From NCBI GenBank assembly GCA_018607725.1, contig JABBAY010000124.1, positions 1 through 61,573 on the forward strand: 61,573 nt of DNA, read 5' to 3'. Shown piece by piece: positions 34,955-44,284 of the stretch. This stretch comes from K189A clade bacterium. GTDB lineage: Bacteria > Pseudomonadota > Gammaproteobacteria > Pseudomonadales > Azotimanducaceae. Position numbers and translations under genes: made by a program. Within the stretch, counting starts at the first letter, position 1. Each line of letters opens with the position of its first letter. Under the pieces are notes generated by a model. That model was not told where the DNA came from. It made no database searches and saw only the letters and a program-made list of their open reading frames with translations.

Positions 34955-36373
34955 ATGAGTGATAATGTCACCCCAAGCTTCACCCCTGACTACACGCCAG
35001 CCAGCCATGGCCAAAGCGTAGAGCAACTCTCGAGACCGTCGCTATCCTACTGGCAAGACGCCTGGATTCGCCTGAAACAGAATACGCGAGCGATTATCTC
35101 CCTGTATATCGTTGTCAGTCTGGCATTGTTCACCTTGGCGGGACCGCTACTCTGGCAGGTCGACCCCGCACTTCAAGACCTCAACCAAATCTCCCAAGCG
35201 CCGTCCTTGCCCAAGCGCGCCTTGCTCGCAGACCCTTATGAGCGCTGGCAGCCCATCATTCTTGATGACTTCCCCAGCGAACCCGAGACCTACGTGGACG
35301 TCGACATGATGCCAGCACCCACTGGTGTTCAGCCCCTCGGCGAACCGACAACTCAACAGATTCGCCTGCGCTGGGAGCCTGTTGTAGGCGCCGGCGGCTA
35401 CAGCATTTACCGCAACCAGCACGCCCCAGAGGGGCTTAACGATTTGGGCCTACCTTTGGCCACCACCCTGGGTGGCAATGAGATCAGCTATGAAGATCGC
35501 CTGAATCTGGAACAGCGAGACTACTATTATTCCATTGTGCCCACTGATGGTTTTGATGAAGCCGACGTCTACACCACCATTAAGGTGTTACCCACCATTG
35601 CTATCACCCGCGATGAAGCCACACAACGAGGCTTAATTGACGCTGATACTGACATCCAGATTGGCGACTCACTGTCCCTGCGCTTTCACCCATTTGGCAC
35701 CGACTATCTCGGCCGCGACATGTTAGCCCGATTGATGCAGGGCGCCAGGGTTTCACTCTTTATCGGCATCTGCGCGCCATTTCTGTTCGTGATGTTCGGC
35801 ATTCTCTATGGCGGCTTCGCCGGTTATTTCGGCGGCCAGCTTGATTCCCTGCTGATGCGCTTTGCCGACTTTGTCGTGGCGCTGCCATTCCTGCTGTTTA
35901 TGATCTTGTTCAAGATCGCATTTGGCATCGGTCCCGGGGAAAGTGGCGTACTACCCATGTTGATTGCGCTGGTCGTTTTGGGCTGGCCTGGCACCGCGCG
36001 CCTGGTTCGTGGCCAGGTTTTGCAAATTAGAAATAACGGCTACATTGATGCCGCTCGTCTGTTGGGTGCCAAAGACAGCTACCTAATTGTTCGCCATATA
36101 CTACCCAATACCATGGGCGTTATTTTGGTCACGCTAACATTTGCTGTGCCTGGCGCGATCTTTACGGAAGCCTTCCTGTCCTTTATCGGCATGGGCGTTG
36201 CCCCCCCCACCCCTTCATGGGGCTCCATGTGTAACGAGGGGGTCAAGACCATGTTAAGCCATCCCCATGAACTGATTTTTCCTGCGACGTTCATTAGTAT
36301 CACGGTGCTGGCGTTTAATCTTCTCGGGGATGGCCTGACTGAGGCACTCGATTCTCGCATGCGGTCAAGGTAA
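34955..36373 (+). CDS. Peptide ABC transporter permease 2 (OppC-like) with FN3-like periplasmic insertion
   Basis: 472 residues, about 170 more than usual OppC. Helix 1 is at 46-66; the conserved HPFGTDYLGRDMLARLMQGARVSL entry into the channel comes only at 245-268. Between them is an extra periplasmic segment: a Pro-rich link (80-118), then about 119-212 a fibronectin-III-like domain (PTGVQPLG, IRLRWEPVVGAGGYSIYR, and YYYSIVPTDGFDEAD as strands B, C and F/G). The EAA loop and remaining five helices are normal. The start directly follows the OppB-type stop and OppD begins six bases after it. The insertion may dock the binding protein, peptidoglycan or a large substrate; it is in frame and there is no sign of an assembly error. 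Confidence 0.9.
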   Translation: MSDNVTPSFTPDYTPASHGQSVEQLSRPSLSYWQDAWIRLKQNTRAIISLYIVVSLALFTLAGPLLWQVDPALQDLNQISQAPSLPKRALLADPYERWQPIILDDFPSEPETYVDVDMMPAPTGVQPLGEPTTQQIRLRWEPVVGAGGYSIYRNQHAPEGLNDLGLPLATTLGGNEISYEDRLNLEQRDYYYSIVPTDGFDEADVYTTIKVLPTIAITRDEATQRGLIDADTDIQIGDSLSLRFHPFGTDYLGRDMLARLMQGARVSLFIGICAPFLFVMFGILYGGFAGYFGGQLDSLLMRFADFVVALPFLLFMILFKIAFGIGPGESGVLPMLIALVVLGWPGTARLVRGQVLQIRNNGYIDAARLLGAKDSYLIVRHILPNTMGVILVTLTFAVPGAIFTEAFLSFIGMGVAPPTPSWGSMCNEGVKTMLSHPHELIFPATFISITVLAFNLLGDGLTEALDSRMRSR

Positions 36374-36379
36374 GCATAC

Positions 36380-37414
36380 ATGGCAGATAAGATACTGGAA
36401 GTCGAGGATCTCAGCGTTGAATTCGCGACCTATGGCGGTACAGTCAAGGCGGTGCGGGGCGTCAGCTTTGATGTTAATCGCGGCGAAACCCTGGCCATCG
36501 TCGGCGAATCTGGCTGCGGCAAGTCCGTCACTGTACAGGCCATCATGGGCATTATTCCGATGCCACCGGGGAAAATTACGGGTGGCACGGCGAAACTCAA
36601 CGGTGAAAATATTCTGGGCTTACCACCGAAAGAGGCCAACCGGTTTCGAGGCGTTGAAATCGGCATGATCTTTCAGGATCCCATGACCTCTCTCAACCCG
36701 ACCATGACCATTGGCGACCAGATTTCCGAGACGCTGATGGTCCATCGTGGCATGAGTTACACCGATGCCTCACGTCGAGCGGTGGAACTGCTCGATAAGA
36801 CTAAAATAGCCGAGGCCGCCAAACGCGCCAAACAGTACCCCTTTGAATTTTCTGGCGGTATGCTGCAGCGAGCCATGATCGCTCAAAGCCTCGCTTGCAA
36901 CCCGTCGGTGCTGATGGCCGATGAGCCGACTACCGCACTGGATGTGACCATCCAGGCGCAGATTCTCGAATTGATGGCTGAACTCCAGCGGACCGAGAAC
37001 ATGTCGATCATTTTGATTACCCACGATCTGGCAGTCGTCGCTCGAATGGCAGACCAGGTCGCGGTGATGTATGCGGGTCAGATAGTCGAGTCAGGCAGTG
37101 TCGACGATATTTTCTATCGCTCCAGTCATCCTTACACGCTCGGCCTCAAGGAGGCGATGCCCACCAACAAGCGCGACGGCAAGAAGACACTGACGCCGAT
37201 CCTTGGCAGTCCACCCGATCTGTTTCACCCACCCACGGGTTGCGGTTACTTTGCCCGCTGCCCCTACGCGATGGCCGTCTGCGAGCATCATCAGCCGGAG
37301 GAACACCACCTCACTGACAGCGATGCAGAACATCAGGCGCGTTGTTGGCTGCAGCACGAGGGCGCACCACACATCAAGGCGCTGAACCAGCCAGGAGCAG
37401 ATCAACGTGATTGA
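36380..37414 (+). CDS. Peptide ABC transporter ATP-binding protein 1 (OppD/DppD-like)
   Basis: 344 residues. Walker A is GESGCGKSV (42-50), with a Val in place of the usual final Ser/Thr neighbour as in many DppD proteins. The signature is [15 protein letters not shown] and Walker [14 protein letters not shown]. The C-terminal oligopeptide-transporter extension has the cysteine-rich [15 protein letters not shown]. It pairs with the next ATPase to drive import. Its stop overlaps the GTG start of that gene by 8 bases (GTGATTGA). Confidence 0.94.
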   Translation: MADKILEVEDLSVEFATYGGTVKAVRGVSFDVNRGETLAIVGESGCGKSVTVQAIMGIIPMPPGKITGGTAKLNGENILGLPPKEANRFRGVEIGMIFQDPMTSLNPTMTIGDQISETLMVHRGMSYTDASRRAVELLDKTKIAEAAKRAKQYPFEFSGGMLQRAMIAQSLACNPSVLMADEPTTALDVTIQAQILELMAELQRTENMSIILITHDLAVVARMADQVAVMYAGQIVESGSVDDIFYRSSHPYTLGLKEAMPTNKRDGKKTLTPILGSPPDLFHPPTGCGYFARCPYAMAVCEHHQPEEHHLTDSDAEHQARCWLQHEGAPHIKALNQPGADQRD

Positions 37415-38360
37415 AACTAAAGATCTGGCGAAACACTTTCAGGTTGGCCGCGGCCAAATACTGCATGCCGTCGACGGCATCAGCATGAAAATTCAAGAGA
37501 ATGAAATTCTTGGTTTGGTGGGCGAAAGTGGTTCGGGCAAATCAACGTTTGGTAAGGCCCTGATCGGTCTGCACCCTCTCACCAGTGGCTCGACGATCTA
37601 TAATGGCCATACTTTACCGACTAAATTCAACGCCGCCGATCACTTGAAGTACTCCAAAGAACTGCAAATGATTTTTCAGGATCCCTACTCATCGTTGAAC
37701 CCGCGCATGACCGTACTGGATATCGTTGGTGAAGGTCTACTGATCCAGGGCAAAGTTTCCCGCAACGACGTCAAGGAGCAGGTCGCCGATTGGCTCGGCA
37801 AGGTCGGACTGAACGCTGATCACATGTCCCGCTACCCTCATGAGTTCTCTGGTGGACAGCGACAGCGGATTGGAATCGCTCGAGCAATGATTATTCAGCC
37901 ACGATTTGTGGTGTGCGATGAGCCTATCTCGGCACTTGATGTCTCGGTTCAGGCACAAGTGGTTAATCTATTAGAGGAGTTGAAAAACGATCTGGGACTC
38001 ACCATGCTATTTATTGCCCACGACTTATCCATGGTGCGCTATGTTTCCGATCGTATGGCAGTGATGTATCTCGGTTCCTTGGTAGAGTCAGGCCCGGCTG
38101 ACGAAGTCTTCTTTCATCCGCAACATCCCTATACAAAGCTACTGGTTGAAGCCAACCCTGAGCCCGACCCGGCCAGCGAGCGCCTACGCCAGCATGTACC
38201 CATCGCCGGTGAAATCACTTCGCCCATGAATCTGGGTGCTGGGTGCCGCTTCGCTGATCGCTGCCCCCAGGCAATGGATCACTGCCGGAACGTGACACCC
38301 AAAATTACATTTATTGCGGAAAATCACACGGTCAGCTGCCACTTATTCGATCAGTCTTGA
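37407..38360 (+). CDS. Peptide ABC transporter ATP-binding protein 2 (OppF/DppF-like)
   Basis: 317 residues from the GTG at 37407, with AGGAG (37392-37396) as RBS. Walker A is GESGSGKST (39-47), Q loop MIFQDPYSSLNPRMTV, signature FSGGQRQRIGIARAM, Walker B FVVCDEPISALDVS, and the C-terminal CRFADRCPQAMDHC extension. Last gene of the five-gene importer; it converges on the NUDIX gene only 23 bases away, with no obvious terminator between. Confidence 0.94.
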   Translation: MIETKDLAKHFQVGRGQILHAVDGISMKIQENEILGLVGESGSGKSTFGKALIGLHPLTSGSTIYNGHTLPTKFNAADHLKYSKELQMIFQDPYSSLNPRMTVLDIVGEGLLIQGKVSRNDVKEQVADWLGKVGLNADHMSRYPHEFSGGQRQRIGIARAMIIQPRFVVCDEPISALDVSVQAQVVNLLEELKNDLGLTMLFIAHDLSMVRYVSDRMAVMYLGSLVESGPADEVFFHPQHPYTKLLVEANPEPDPASERLRQHVPIAGEITSPMNLGAGCRFADRCPQAMDHCRNVTPKITFIAENHTVSCHLFDQS

Positions 38361-38383
38361 CTCAGGCGATATGATATTAAGCG

Positions 38384-38926
38384 CTAGCAAACCGGCGTTT
38401 TGCTGACCATTCGCAGCAGTGAAGCCTCGGCGGATAATTGCTCGACCTCCGCTAGTGGAACCCAAGCTAAGGCATGAGACTCATCGCTGACAACGATCTC
38501 TTGTCCCGGCGCAGCCTGCAGCAAAAATCGGCAATCATAATGCCAGTGGGCGGGTTCGTCGCCGCGGGCCGGTATGGCATGAATATCAATATCAAAAATC
38601 TCCGGCGTCACCAGCCTCAAATTATCAAGTCCTGATTCTTCATGGGCCTCACGCATCGCCACTTGGGCAATATCAGACTCACCGTCGGCGTGACCGCCAA
38701 GCTGTACCCAGATATTGAGCTTTTTATGATGCGTCATTAGCACCGTCATGCCCTGCGCATCCAGCAACCAGGCGGAACCGGTGATGTGCCCCGCGGCCAG
38801 CTGACGCTTGAAGCAATCGGGATTATCCCTAATAAAAACTTGAAGGCGCTCAATCATCTGCACCTCTTCGGGATAGCGCATTTGATATCGATCAACCAGC
38901 TGACTGAGCATCTGACGATGAGGCAT
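38384..38926 (-). CDS. NUDIX hydrolase
   Basis: 180 residues. The Nudix helix REAHEESGL (92-100) is preceded by GGHADGESDIAQVAM (77-91). The first box glutamate is shifted by one place relative to the textbook G-x5-E-x7-REUxEExGU, as in the common GGHADG(D/E) subgroup, while the metal-binding REAHEE is intact. An N-terminal helical part (1-45) precedes the fold. It probably hydrolyses a nucleoside diphosphate derivative; the substrate is unknown. RBS AGGA is five bases from the ATG. It is 33 bases past CobT on the same strand and probably co-transcribed with it. Confidence 0.85.
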   Translation of the reverse strand: MPHRQMLSQLVDRYQMRYPEEVQMIERLQVFIRDNPDCFKRQLAAGHITGSAWLLDAQGMTVLMTHHKKLNIWVQLGGHADGESDIAQVAMREAHEESGLDNLRLVTPEIFDIDIHAIPARGDEPAHWHYDCRFLLQAAPGQEIVVSDESHALAWVPLAEVEQLSAEASLLRMVSKTPVC

Positions 38927-38959
38927 AATATTCCTGTCAGTTAAAAGTCAGGTAGGGTG

Positions 38960-40801
38960 TCACTTGATTTCGCTGGATTTGATGGGCGCTCGCTGACGAT
39001 TCAAATTTTCGTCAAACAAACCCACCAATTGCTCCGTCATGGCATCACCTAACTGTTCCGCATCGGTAATCGTCACGGCTCGGCGATAATGGTGAGTGAC
39101 ATCATGACCGATACCAATAGCCACCAACTCGACCGGCGAGTGATTTTGAATACGGTCGATCGCATACTTCAGGTGCTGTTCCAGATAATTGCTCGGATTC
39201 ACTAGCAAGGTACTGTTATCGACCGGCAAACCATCAGAGATGACCATCAATATCCGTCGGTCCTCTGGGCGGCCAACGATTCGATTGTGAGCCCACAACA
39301 GGGCCTCACCGTCGATATTTTCCTTCAGCAACTCCTCACGCATCATCAACCCGAGATTTCGTCTGGCACGACGCCAGGGCATGTCTGCAGACTTATAGAC
39401 GATATGGCGCAGGTCATTGAGTCTGCCAGGTTGGGTCGGCTTGCCTTGCTGTAACCACTGCTCACGAGACTGACCGCCGCGCCAGGCACGAGTCGTAAAG
39501 CCTAAAATCTCTACCTTCACCGTACAGCGTTCTAGTGTACGGCCCAGGATATCTGCGCACATAGCCGCGATCGTAATAGATCGCCCACGCATGGAACCGG
39601 AACTATCAATCAGCAGAGATACCACCGTATCTCGAAATTTCATGTCCTTTTCTTGCTTAAACGCTAACGGATGAAAAGGGTCGATGATGACGTTGGTTAA
39701 GCGCGAAGTATCAAGCATGCCTTCTTCCTGGTCGAATTCCCAGGTCCGGTTTTGCTGCGCCATCAGCTTCCGCTGCAGGCGATTGGCCAGTTTGCTGATA
39801 ATAACCTGAGAGTTCTGCAGGTGTTTGTCCAGCACCCCGCGGAGGCGATCCAACTCTAGGGGGTCACACAATTCATCGGCGAACACGACCTCATCAAAGG
39901 CCGTGGTATAGGCTTTGTATTCGCTATCTTTGGGTCGTAACCAGCTGGGTTCTGCGCCAGAATCAGGCGGCGCGCCAGCATCATCCTGCTCACCTTCAGC
40001 TTCGGCCATATCCATGGCATCAACATCCATGGGCACCTCGCCTTCAATAGCATCGGCCATGTCGGCATCGCCAGACATTTCCTGTTCCGAGTTGTCATCG
40101 CCGGCTTCAGTCTCCACCTCCTCGGCTTCCTGGCTTTCCTCGTCAGCATTACCCTCGCCGCTGTCTTCACTCCAGTCATCACCCAGCCCCAGGTCATGAA
40201 TCATCTTTCGAGTCAATTTGGTAAACTCTGCCTGGTCGTACATGATGGCATCCAGATCAACGAGCTGGTCACCCAGATGTTGCTCAATATAATCACGCCA
40301 TGGCGCCAACGCCTGATTGGCCACCGGCGGCAGCTCACCGATCATCTTTTCTCGAATCAGCAAGCCAACGGCCTCACCCAGGGGCACATCCTGTTGGGTT
40401 TCTGCTCCGTCATAGCCACGATTAATGCACTGCTGTTCGAGCTCAGCCTCCAGGTTATCTTGCACGCCGCGCATCAAGTAAGAGCCGATCGCGGCAATCC
40501 GCGCCGCTTCCACAGCATCGAAGACTTCCTGGGCGGCGCTGGTGTCAGGCTGATGACGCTGATGATAATCAAGGTCGTGGAATCGCAGGCGCAGGGCAAT
40601 TTCATCTGCCGTACCCCGCAGGGCCGCCAGCTGCTCAGCGCTCAGCGCCTCCTCAGGCAGCGGAATGCGCGCCCGATCACCCTGAATATAGGCTTTACCG
40701 CGGCCAAAACTCACCGTCAGCTCCTGATTACCAGAGATGGCACGCATGGTTGAGGTCACAGCCTCTTTAAATATTTCCGTGGAATCAACATCGTCCGACA
40801 C
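38960..40801 (-). CDS. cobT: Cobaltochelatase subunit CobT-like VWA protein
   Basis: 613 residues from GTG 40799-40801 with a strong GGAGGA Shine-Dalgarno. The N-terminal CobT domain (1-205) is followed by a very acidic linker (about 208-285, runs of E, D and A) and a VWA domain with MIDAS DSSGS (399-403) and conserved [18 protein letters not shown] (about 525-542). With CobS it forms the AAA+/VWA chaperone module of aerobic cobaltochelatase. CobN, the chelatase itself, is not in this window, and stand-alone CobST pairs occur in many marine gammaproteobacteria, so a B12 role is unproven. Confidence 0.88.
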   Translation of the reverse strand: MSDDVDSTEIFKEAVTSTMRAISGNQELTVSFGRGKAYIQGDRARIPLPEEALSAEQLAALRGTADEIALRLRFHDLDYHQRHQPDTSAAQEVFDAVEAARIAAIGSYLMRGVQDNLEAELEQQCINRGYDGAETQQDVPLGEAVGLLIREKMIGELPPVANQALAPWRDYIEQHLGDQLVDLDAIMYDQAEFTKLTRKMIHDLGLGDDWSEDSGEGNADEESQEAEEVETEAGDDNSEQEMSGDADMADAIEGEVPMDVDAMDMAEAEGEQDDAGAPPDSGAEPSWLRPKDSEYKAYTTAFDEVVFADELCDPLELDRLRGVLDKHLQNSQVIISKLANRLQRKLMAQQNRTWEFDQEEGMLDTSRLTNVIIDPFHPLAFKQEKDMKFRDTVVSLLIDSSGSMRGRSITIAAMCADILGRTLERCTVKVEILGFTTRAWRGGQSREQWLQQGKPTQPGRLNDLRHIVYKSADMPWRRARRNLGLMMREELLKENIDGEALLWAHNRIVGRPEDRRILMVISDGLPVDNSTLLVNPSNYLEQHLKYAIDRIQNHSPVELVAIGIGHDVTHHYRRAVTITDAEQLGDAMTEQLVGLFDENLNRQRAPIKSSEIK

Positions 40802-40837
40802 GGTCTTCCTCCATCACGACAGGGCGCGGTATAAGGT

Positions 40838-41818
40838 TTAACCGAGAACCAAGCGAGATGCAGATTCAGGCAGCTCCTCGCCCATGCAACGCTGGTAATA
40901 TTCAGCAACAATCGATCGCTCTGTTGCATCACACTTATTCAGAAACGTGAGGCGGAAGGCAAAGCCATAGTCATTGAAAATTTTGGCGTTTTCAGCCCAC
41001 ATAATCACTGTTCTCGGCGACATAACAATGGAGATATCGCCATTCACAAAACCCTGACGAGTCAACTCGGCAACCGATACCATATTCGCCACTAGCTTGC
41101 GCTCGACTTCGGGCAACTTGGCGCAAACGATATCTGTTTCCTTGTCGTGAGACAGGTAATTCAATGTGGTAACGATATTCCAGCGATCCATCTGACCCTG
41201 GTTAATCTGCTGGGTACCATGGTACAAACCACTGGGGTCACCCAGGCCGATGGTATTGGTGGTCGCGAACATTCGGAATGAGGCATGCGGGCTGATGACT
41301 TTGCTCTGATCTAACAGCGTCAGCTTACCTTCGACTTCCAATACGCGCTGAATCACGAACATCACATCTGGGCGACCCGCATCATATTCATCAAAGACCA
41401 AGGCGCAGGCTCGTTGCAGCGCCCAGGGTAAAAGTCCTTCACGAAATTCCGTGATCTGCTTACCGTCCTTAAGGACGATCGCATCCTTGCCGATCAGGTC
41501 CATACGACTCACGTGACTGTCGAGGTTAATCCGGATGCAGGGCCAGTTCAGCCGCGCTGCAACCTGCTCGACGTGGGTGGACTTGCCCGTGCCGTGATAA
41601 CCCTGAATCATGACCCGACGGTTGTACCCAAACCCCGCGAGGATTGCCAGGGTTGTCTCAAGATTAAACAGATAGCTCTTGTCGATCTCTGGCACGTGCT
41701 CACTTTTCTGGGAAAATGCCGGCACCTTTAAGTCGACATCAAGACCAAAAGTCTCACGAACATCTACTTGTATATCGGGTATGCCATTGCCCTCCAGGGC
41801 GTTTCCTTTTACTGTCAT
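40838..41818 (-). CDS. cobS: Cobaltochelatase subunit CobS-like AAA+ ATPase
   Basis: 326 residues. The N-terminal part with [22 protein letters not shown] is typical of CobS. Walker A is GYHGTGKST (73-81), Walker [14 protein letters not shown] (about 138-150), followed by [20 protein letters not shown] as the sensor/insert region. It lies 36 bases upstream of CobT on the same strand. The pair is MoxR-related and parallels the MoxR/CoxE-like pair at 21-24 kb. Confidence 0.9.
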   Translation of the reverse strand: MTVKGNALEGNGIPDIQVDVRETFGLDVDLKVPAFSQKSEHVPEIDKSYLFNLETTLAILAGFGYNRRVMIQGYHGTGKSTHVEQVAARLNWPCIRINLDSHVSRMDLIGKDAIVLKDGKQITEFREGLLPWALQRACALVFDEYDAGRPDVMFVIQRVLEVEGKLTLLDQSKVISPHASFRMFATTNTIGLGDPSGLYHGTQQINQGQMDRWNIVTTLNYLSHDKETDIVCAKLPEVERKLVANMVSVAELTRQGFVNGDISIVMSPRTVIMWAENAKIFNDYGFAFRLTFLNKCDATERSIVAEYYQRCMGEELPESASRLVLG

Positions 41819-41969
41819 GATTACAAATGCCTATTGCTTGTGAATGATCCTCTGCCAGTGCCAGGCAGGAGCCAAAGGATATCTGTAAATCCACCAAAAT
41901 ACCAACCTGAGCGCTCGACCCATTGCTCACTTGGGATGCTATAATTTTATTTTTTCGCAGGAGTTGACC

Positions 41970-42518
41970 ATGGCCCTGATCTACCTGATTCGACACGGCA
42001 AGGCCGCCGCCTCATTCACTGATGATATTGACCCTGGCCTTGACACCCTGGGTGCTCAGCAAGCTATTGATGCCTGCGCTAAGCTCGCCCAACACCTACC
42101 GCTGACATTGAAGACCAGCCCCTTGAAGCGAGCACAAGAGACCGCTCAACCGCTGGTTGACTCAACGGGCCAGACAATCGAGATTGAGCGTCGGGTCGCC
42201 GAGATTCCGTCGCCAGGACTATCTCTTGAGGCTCGCGGCCCCTGGTTGCGCCAGGTCATGAGCGGCCACTGGGGCGAACAGGATGAGGCCTTGCAGACCT
42301 GGCAGCGTGATTTGGCGAGCTGCTTGCTGGCCATCCCAACCGATACCGCTATTTTTTCCCACTATGTGGCGATCAACGCTGCTGTCGGTGCCGCCACTGA
42401 CGATGATCGGGTCCTGATATTTCGGCCCGACAATGGCTCCATTACGATTCTGGAAACTGACGGTGTGTCCTTGAGACTGGTACAACGAGGCGCCGAGGCC
42501 GAGACCCAGGTCAACTAA
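41970..42518 (+). CDS. Histidine phosphatase family protein (SixA-like)
   Basis: 182 residues from the ATG at 41970, which has AGGAG seven bases upstream; the frame stays open back to 41931. The catalytic RHG is at residues 8-10 (LIYLIRHGKAA), then LKTSPLKRAQETAQPL (about 46-61) and FSHYVAINA as the second histidine region. It is longer than E. coli SixA. Substrates of such small RHG phosphatases include phosphohistidine and small phosphoesters. Its TAA stop lies inside a perfect 15-base tandem duplication. Confidence 0.82.
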   Translation: MALIYLIRHGKAAASFTDDIDPGLDTLGAQQAIDACAKLAQHLPLTLKTSPLKRAQETAQPLVDSTGQTIEIERRVAEIPSPGLSLEARGPWLRQVMSGHWGEQDEALQTWQRDLASCLLAIPTDTAIFSHYVAINAAVGAATDDDRVLIFRPDNGSITILETDGVSLRLVQRGAEAETQVN

Positions 42519-42535
42519 ATCCAGGTCAACTAAAT
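42506..42535. repeat. 15-bp perfect tandem duplication over a stop codon
   Basis: CCAGGTCAACTAAAT is present twice back to back (42506-42520, 42521-42535). The first copy contains the TAA stop of the RHG phosphatase (42516-42518). A degraded third copy may follow (CTGGCTTAACT). Confidence 0.85.
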
Positions 42536-42560
42536 CTGGCTTAACTGCACTTAACGACTG

Positions 42561-42659
42561 GAGCCTCAACCCGCTGGTGACCGAGCCTCAGCCTGCTGGT
42601 AACTGAGCCTCAGCCTGCTGGTAACTGAGCCTCAGCCTGCTGGTAACTGAGCCTCAGCT
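42561..42659. repeat. 22-bp tandem repeat array between convergent genes
   Basis: Four units (42561-42582, 42583-42604, 42605-42626, 42627-42648) and a half unit (42649-42659). Units 2-4 are identical; unit 1 differs at four positions. Each unit holds CAGCCTGCTG (a small hairpin), and unit junctions place CTCAG and CTGAG as a longer stem. The half unit includes the holA stop codon (42654-42656). The array fills most of the gap between the convergent phosphatase and holA genes and could act as a double-sided terminator. Confidence 0.9.
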
Positions 42660-43679
42660 TACCCGTCGGGTTATGACGGGCTTGCCGGCCAGTTGCAGCA
42701 TCAGGGTGGTGAGCAGGTCCCAGGTATTGCCTTGACCGATGCCCTTGCTGAGCTTATCCAACTGACTGACCTGCCGTTGCACTGACTCCAGTACTCGGCG
42801 CGGTCTGGCGGCGATGCACTTCGCCACCAATGAGCGGCGATTGGCAAACACATACTGGCTCTGTATGGCAGCGTCGACTCGCTGGCCCTGCTCGACCGCC
42901 CTGGCAATATTGATCAAGGTGCGTAATTCGCGCCCCAGCATGGCAATAATAAAACCCATCTCTGCGCCTTCCTCACGGTTCCCCTGAATAACCTTGAGGG
43001 TTCGCACCGAGTCTTGGCTAACAGCAGCATCAATCAGCGCAAAGACACTATAGCGCGCGCTGTCGCCAACGCCTTCCAGCACCTGCGCCACATCAATGGT
43101 GTCGCCGTCGACAATCAGCTTGAGGCGTTCGATTTCCTGCATGGCGGCCAGTAAATTACCCTCGATACGATCGACCATGGCCGTGACGGCATCATTGCTC
43201 GCCCGCAGGCCAGCCGCCTGAAAACGATTAGCAATCCATTTCGGCAACTGCTCAACGGACACCGGCCAAATCGCTATGTGCACACCCACTTTATCCAGGG
43301 CCTTATACCAGGCGGTACTTTCCGTCTTTTTGTCTAGCTTCGGCAGGACCAGCAACATCGCCGTACCCTGAGGAATATCGGCAACAAAGGTTTTCAACGC
43401 CTCGATGGCAACCTTATCCAGCTTTCCCGGACTGCGAATCTCGATTAATTTTTGTTCAGCAAACAGGCTCATACTATTGGCGCTGAATAGGACTTCCTGC
43501 CAGTCGAATTTTGCCGCGACGTGAAATAATTGACGTTCACTATAACCGGCGCGCCGCAACTCCTGGCGGATCAGATCACAGCTTTCCTGAACGAGCAGCG
43601 GCTCATCACCCGAAACTATATAAAGGGGATCCACGCCTTGCTTGAGTCGAGTGGCGAGCTTTTCGGGATAGACTTTCAT
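42654..43679 (-). CDS. holA: DNA polymerase III subunit delta
   Basis: 341 residues, the usual length. Clamp-loader delta subunit that opens the beta clamp. Typical segments are an N-terminal YIVSGDEPLLVQESCDLIR (about 20-38), AMLLVLPKLDKKTESTAWYKAL (about 107-128), and C-terminal GFIIAMLGRELRTLINIARA. It has no intact P-loop, as expected for delta. The ATG overlaps the lptE stop (ATGA), continuing the leuS-lptE-holA order. The stop lies in a tandem repeat. Confidence 0.95.
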   Translation of the reverse strand: MKVYPEKLATRLKQGVDPLYIVSGDEPLLVQESCDLIRQELRRAGYSERQLFHVAAKFDWQEVLFSANSMSLFAEQKLIEIRSPGKLDKVAIEALKTFVADIPQGTAMLLVLPKLDKKTESTAWYKALDKVGVHIAIWPVSVEQLPKWIANRFQAAGLRASNDAVTAMVDRIEGNLLAAMQEIERLKLIVDGDTIDVAQVLEGVGDSARYSVFALIDAAVSQDSVRTLKVIQGNREEGAEMGFIIAMLGRELRTLINIARAVEQGQRVDAAIQSQYVFANRRSLVAKCIAARPRRVLESVQRQVSQLDKLSKGIGQGNTWDLLTTLMLQLAGKPVITRRVS

Positions 43680-44284
43680 TGGGCAGGCGACACTCTGGCG
43701 GTCGGCGTTGCCCGGCTATCCTTGAGCGTGGCGTCAAGGCGCCGGAGGATTTGCTGAATGATATCTGCTTGCATCTCACGGCCGAGCAGCGCCTCCTCCT
43801 CGTTACTACCAACGAAACTGCCGCGGTCAAAGCTATAGATTCGCTCTGTAATGATGGTCGTCAAGGGCAACAGCCGGTCACCGGCTCTGTCGAACAGCTC
43901 AAAATCAACGGCCAGCAGCAACACATATTCCGCAACGCTAACCTGGTTGGTGGTCGACACTGAGCGCCGAGTCGCGCGCTCACCCAGCAGGTGCAAACGA
44001 TAGTCGGCACCACCTTCGGGATTCACCGCTATACCTTGTTGTGTCAGAGTCCGCTCGACGTTCGTGACCAATTCGCCATAGGTCTGGGTCGCACTGACAT
44101 CCAGCGCGGTCAATACCGTCGCTGAATCGGCGCTGCCCCGCAACTGAAACCCGCAGCCGGCCAACGCACTGACCAAGGCAATCAGCACCAGGTTCCGCAG
44201 TCGCGACAGACCCGTTGCAAACTGGCCGTCTCGACCTGATCGTGCGCGGTTAGATAACAATATTGAGCAGCTTGTTAGGTACAT
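43676..44284 (-). CDS. lptE: LPS assembly lipoprotein LptE
   Basis: Up to 202 residues. An outer-membrane lipoprotein that plugs the LptD barrel. The lipobox LAGC comes at about residue 44 ([20 protein letters not shown]), followed by the LptE domain ([31 protein letters not shown]). The only ATG (44284) lies 35 bases inside leuS and gives a rather long, charged leader before the hydrophobic segment. A TTG at 44260 (residue 9) is an alternative that would leave a more usual signal peptide. It is translationally coupled to holA. Confidence 0.9.
   Translation of the reverse strand: MYLTSCSILLSNRARSGRDGQFATGLSRLRNLVLIALVSALAGCGFQLRGSADSATVLTALDVSATQTYGELVTNVERTLTQQGIAVNPEGGADYRLHLLGERATRRSVSTTNQVSVAEYVLLLAVDFELFDRAGDRLLPLTTIITERIYSFDRGSFVGSNEEEALLGREMQADIIQQILRRLDATLKDSRATPTARVSPAQ

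Noticed and set aside
40196-40753. 185-codon plus-strand frame
   Set aside because: Antisense to the N-terminal domain of CobT, which is well supported by family features and a strong RBS.
42561-42659. CRISPR array
   Set aside because: Repeats are directly adjacent with no spacers, and no cas genes are present.
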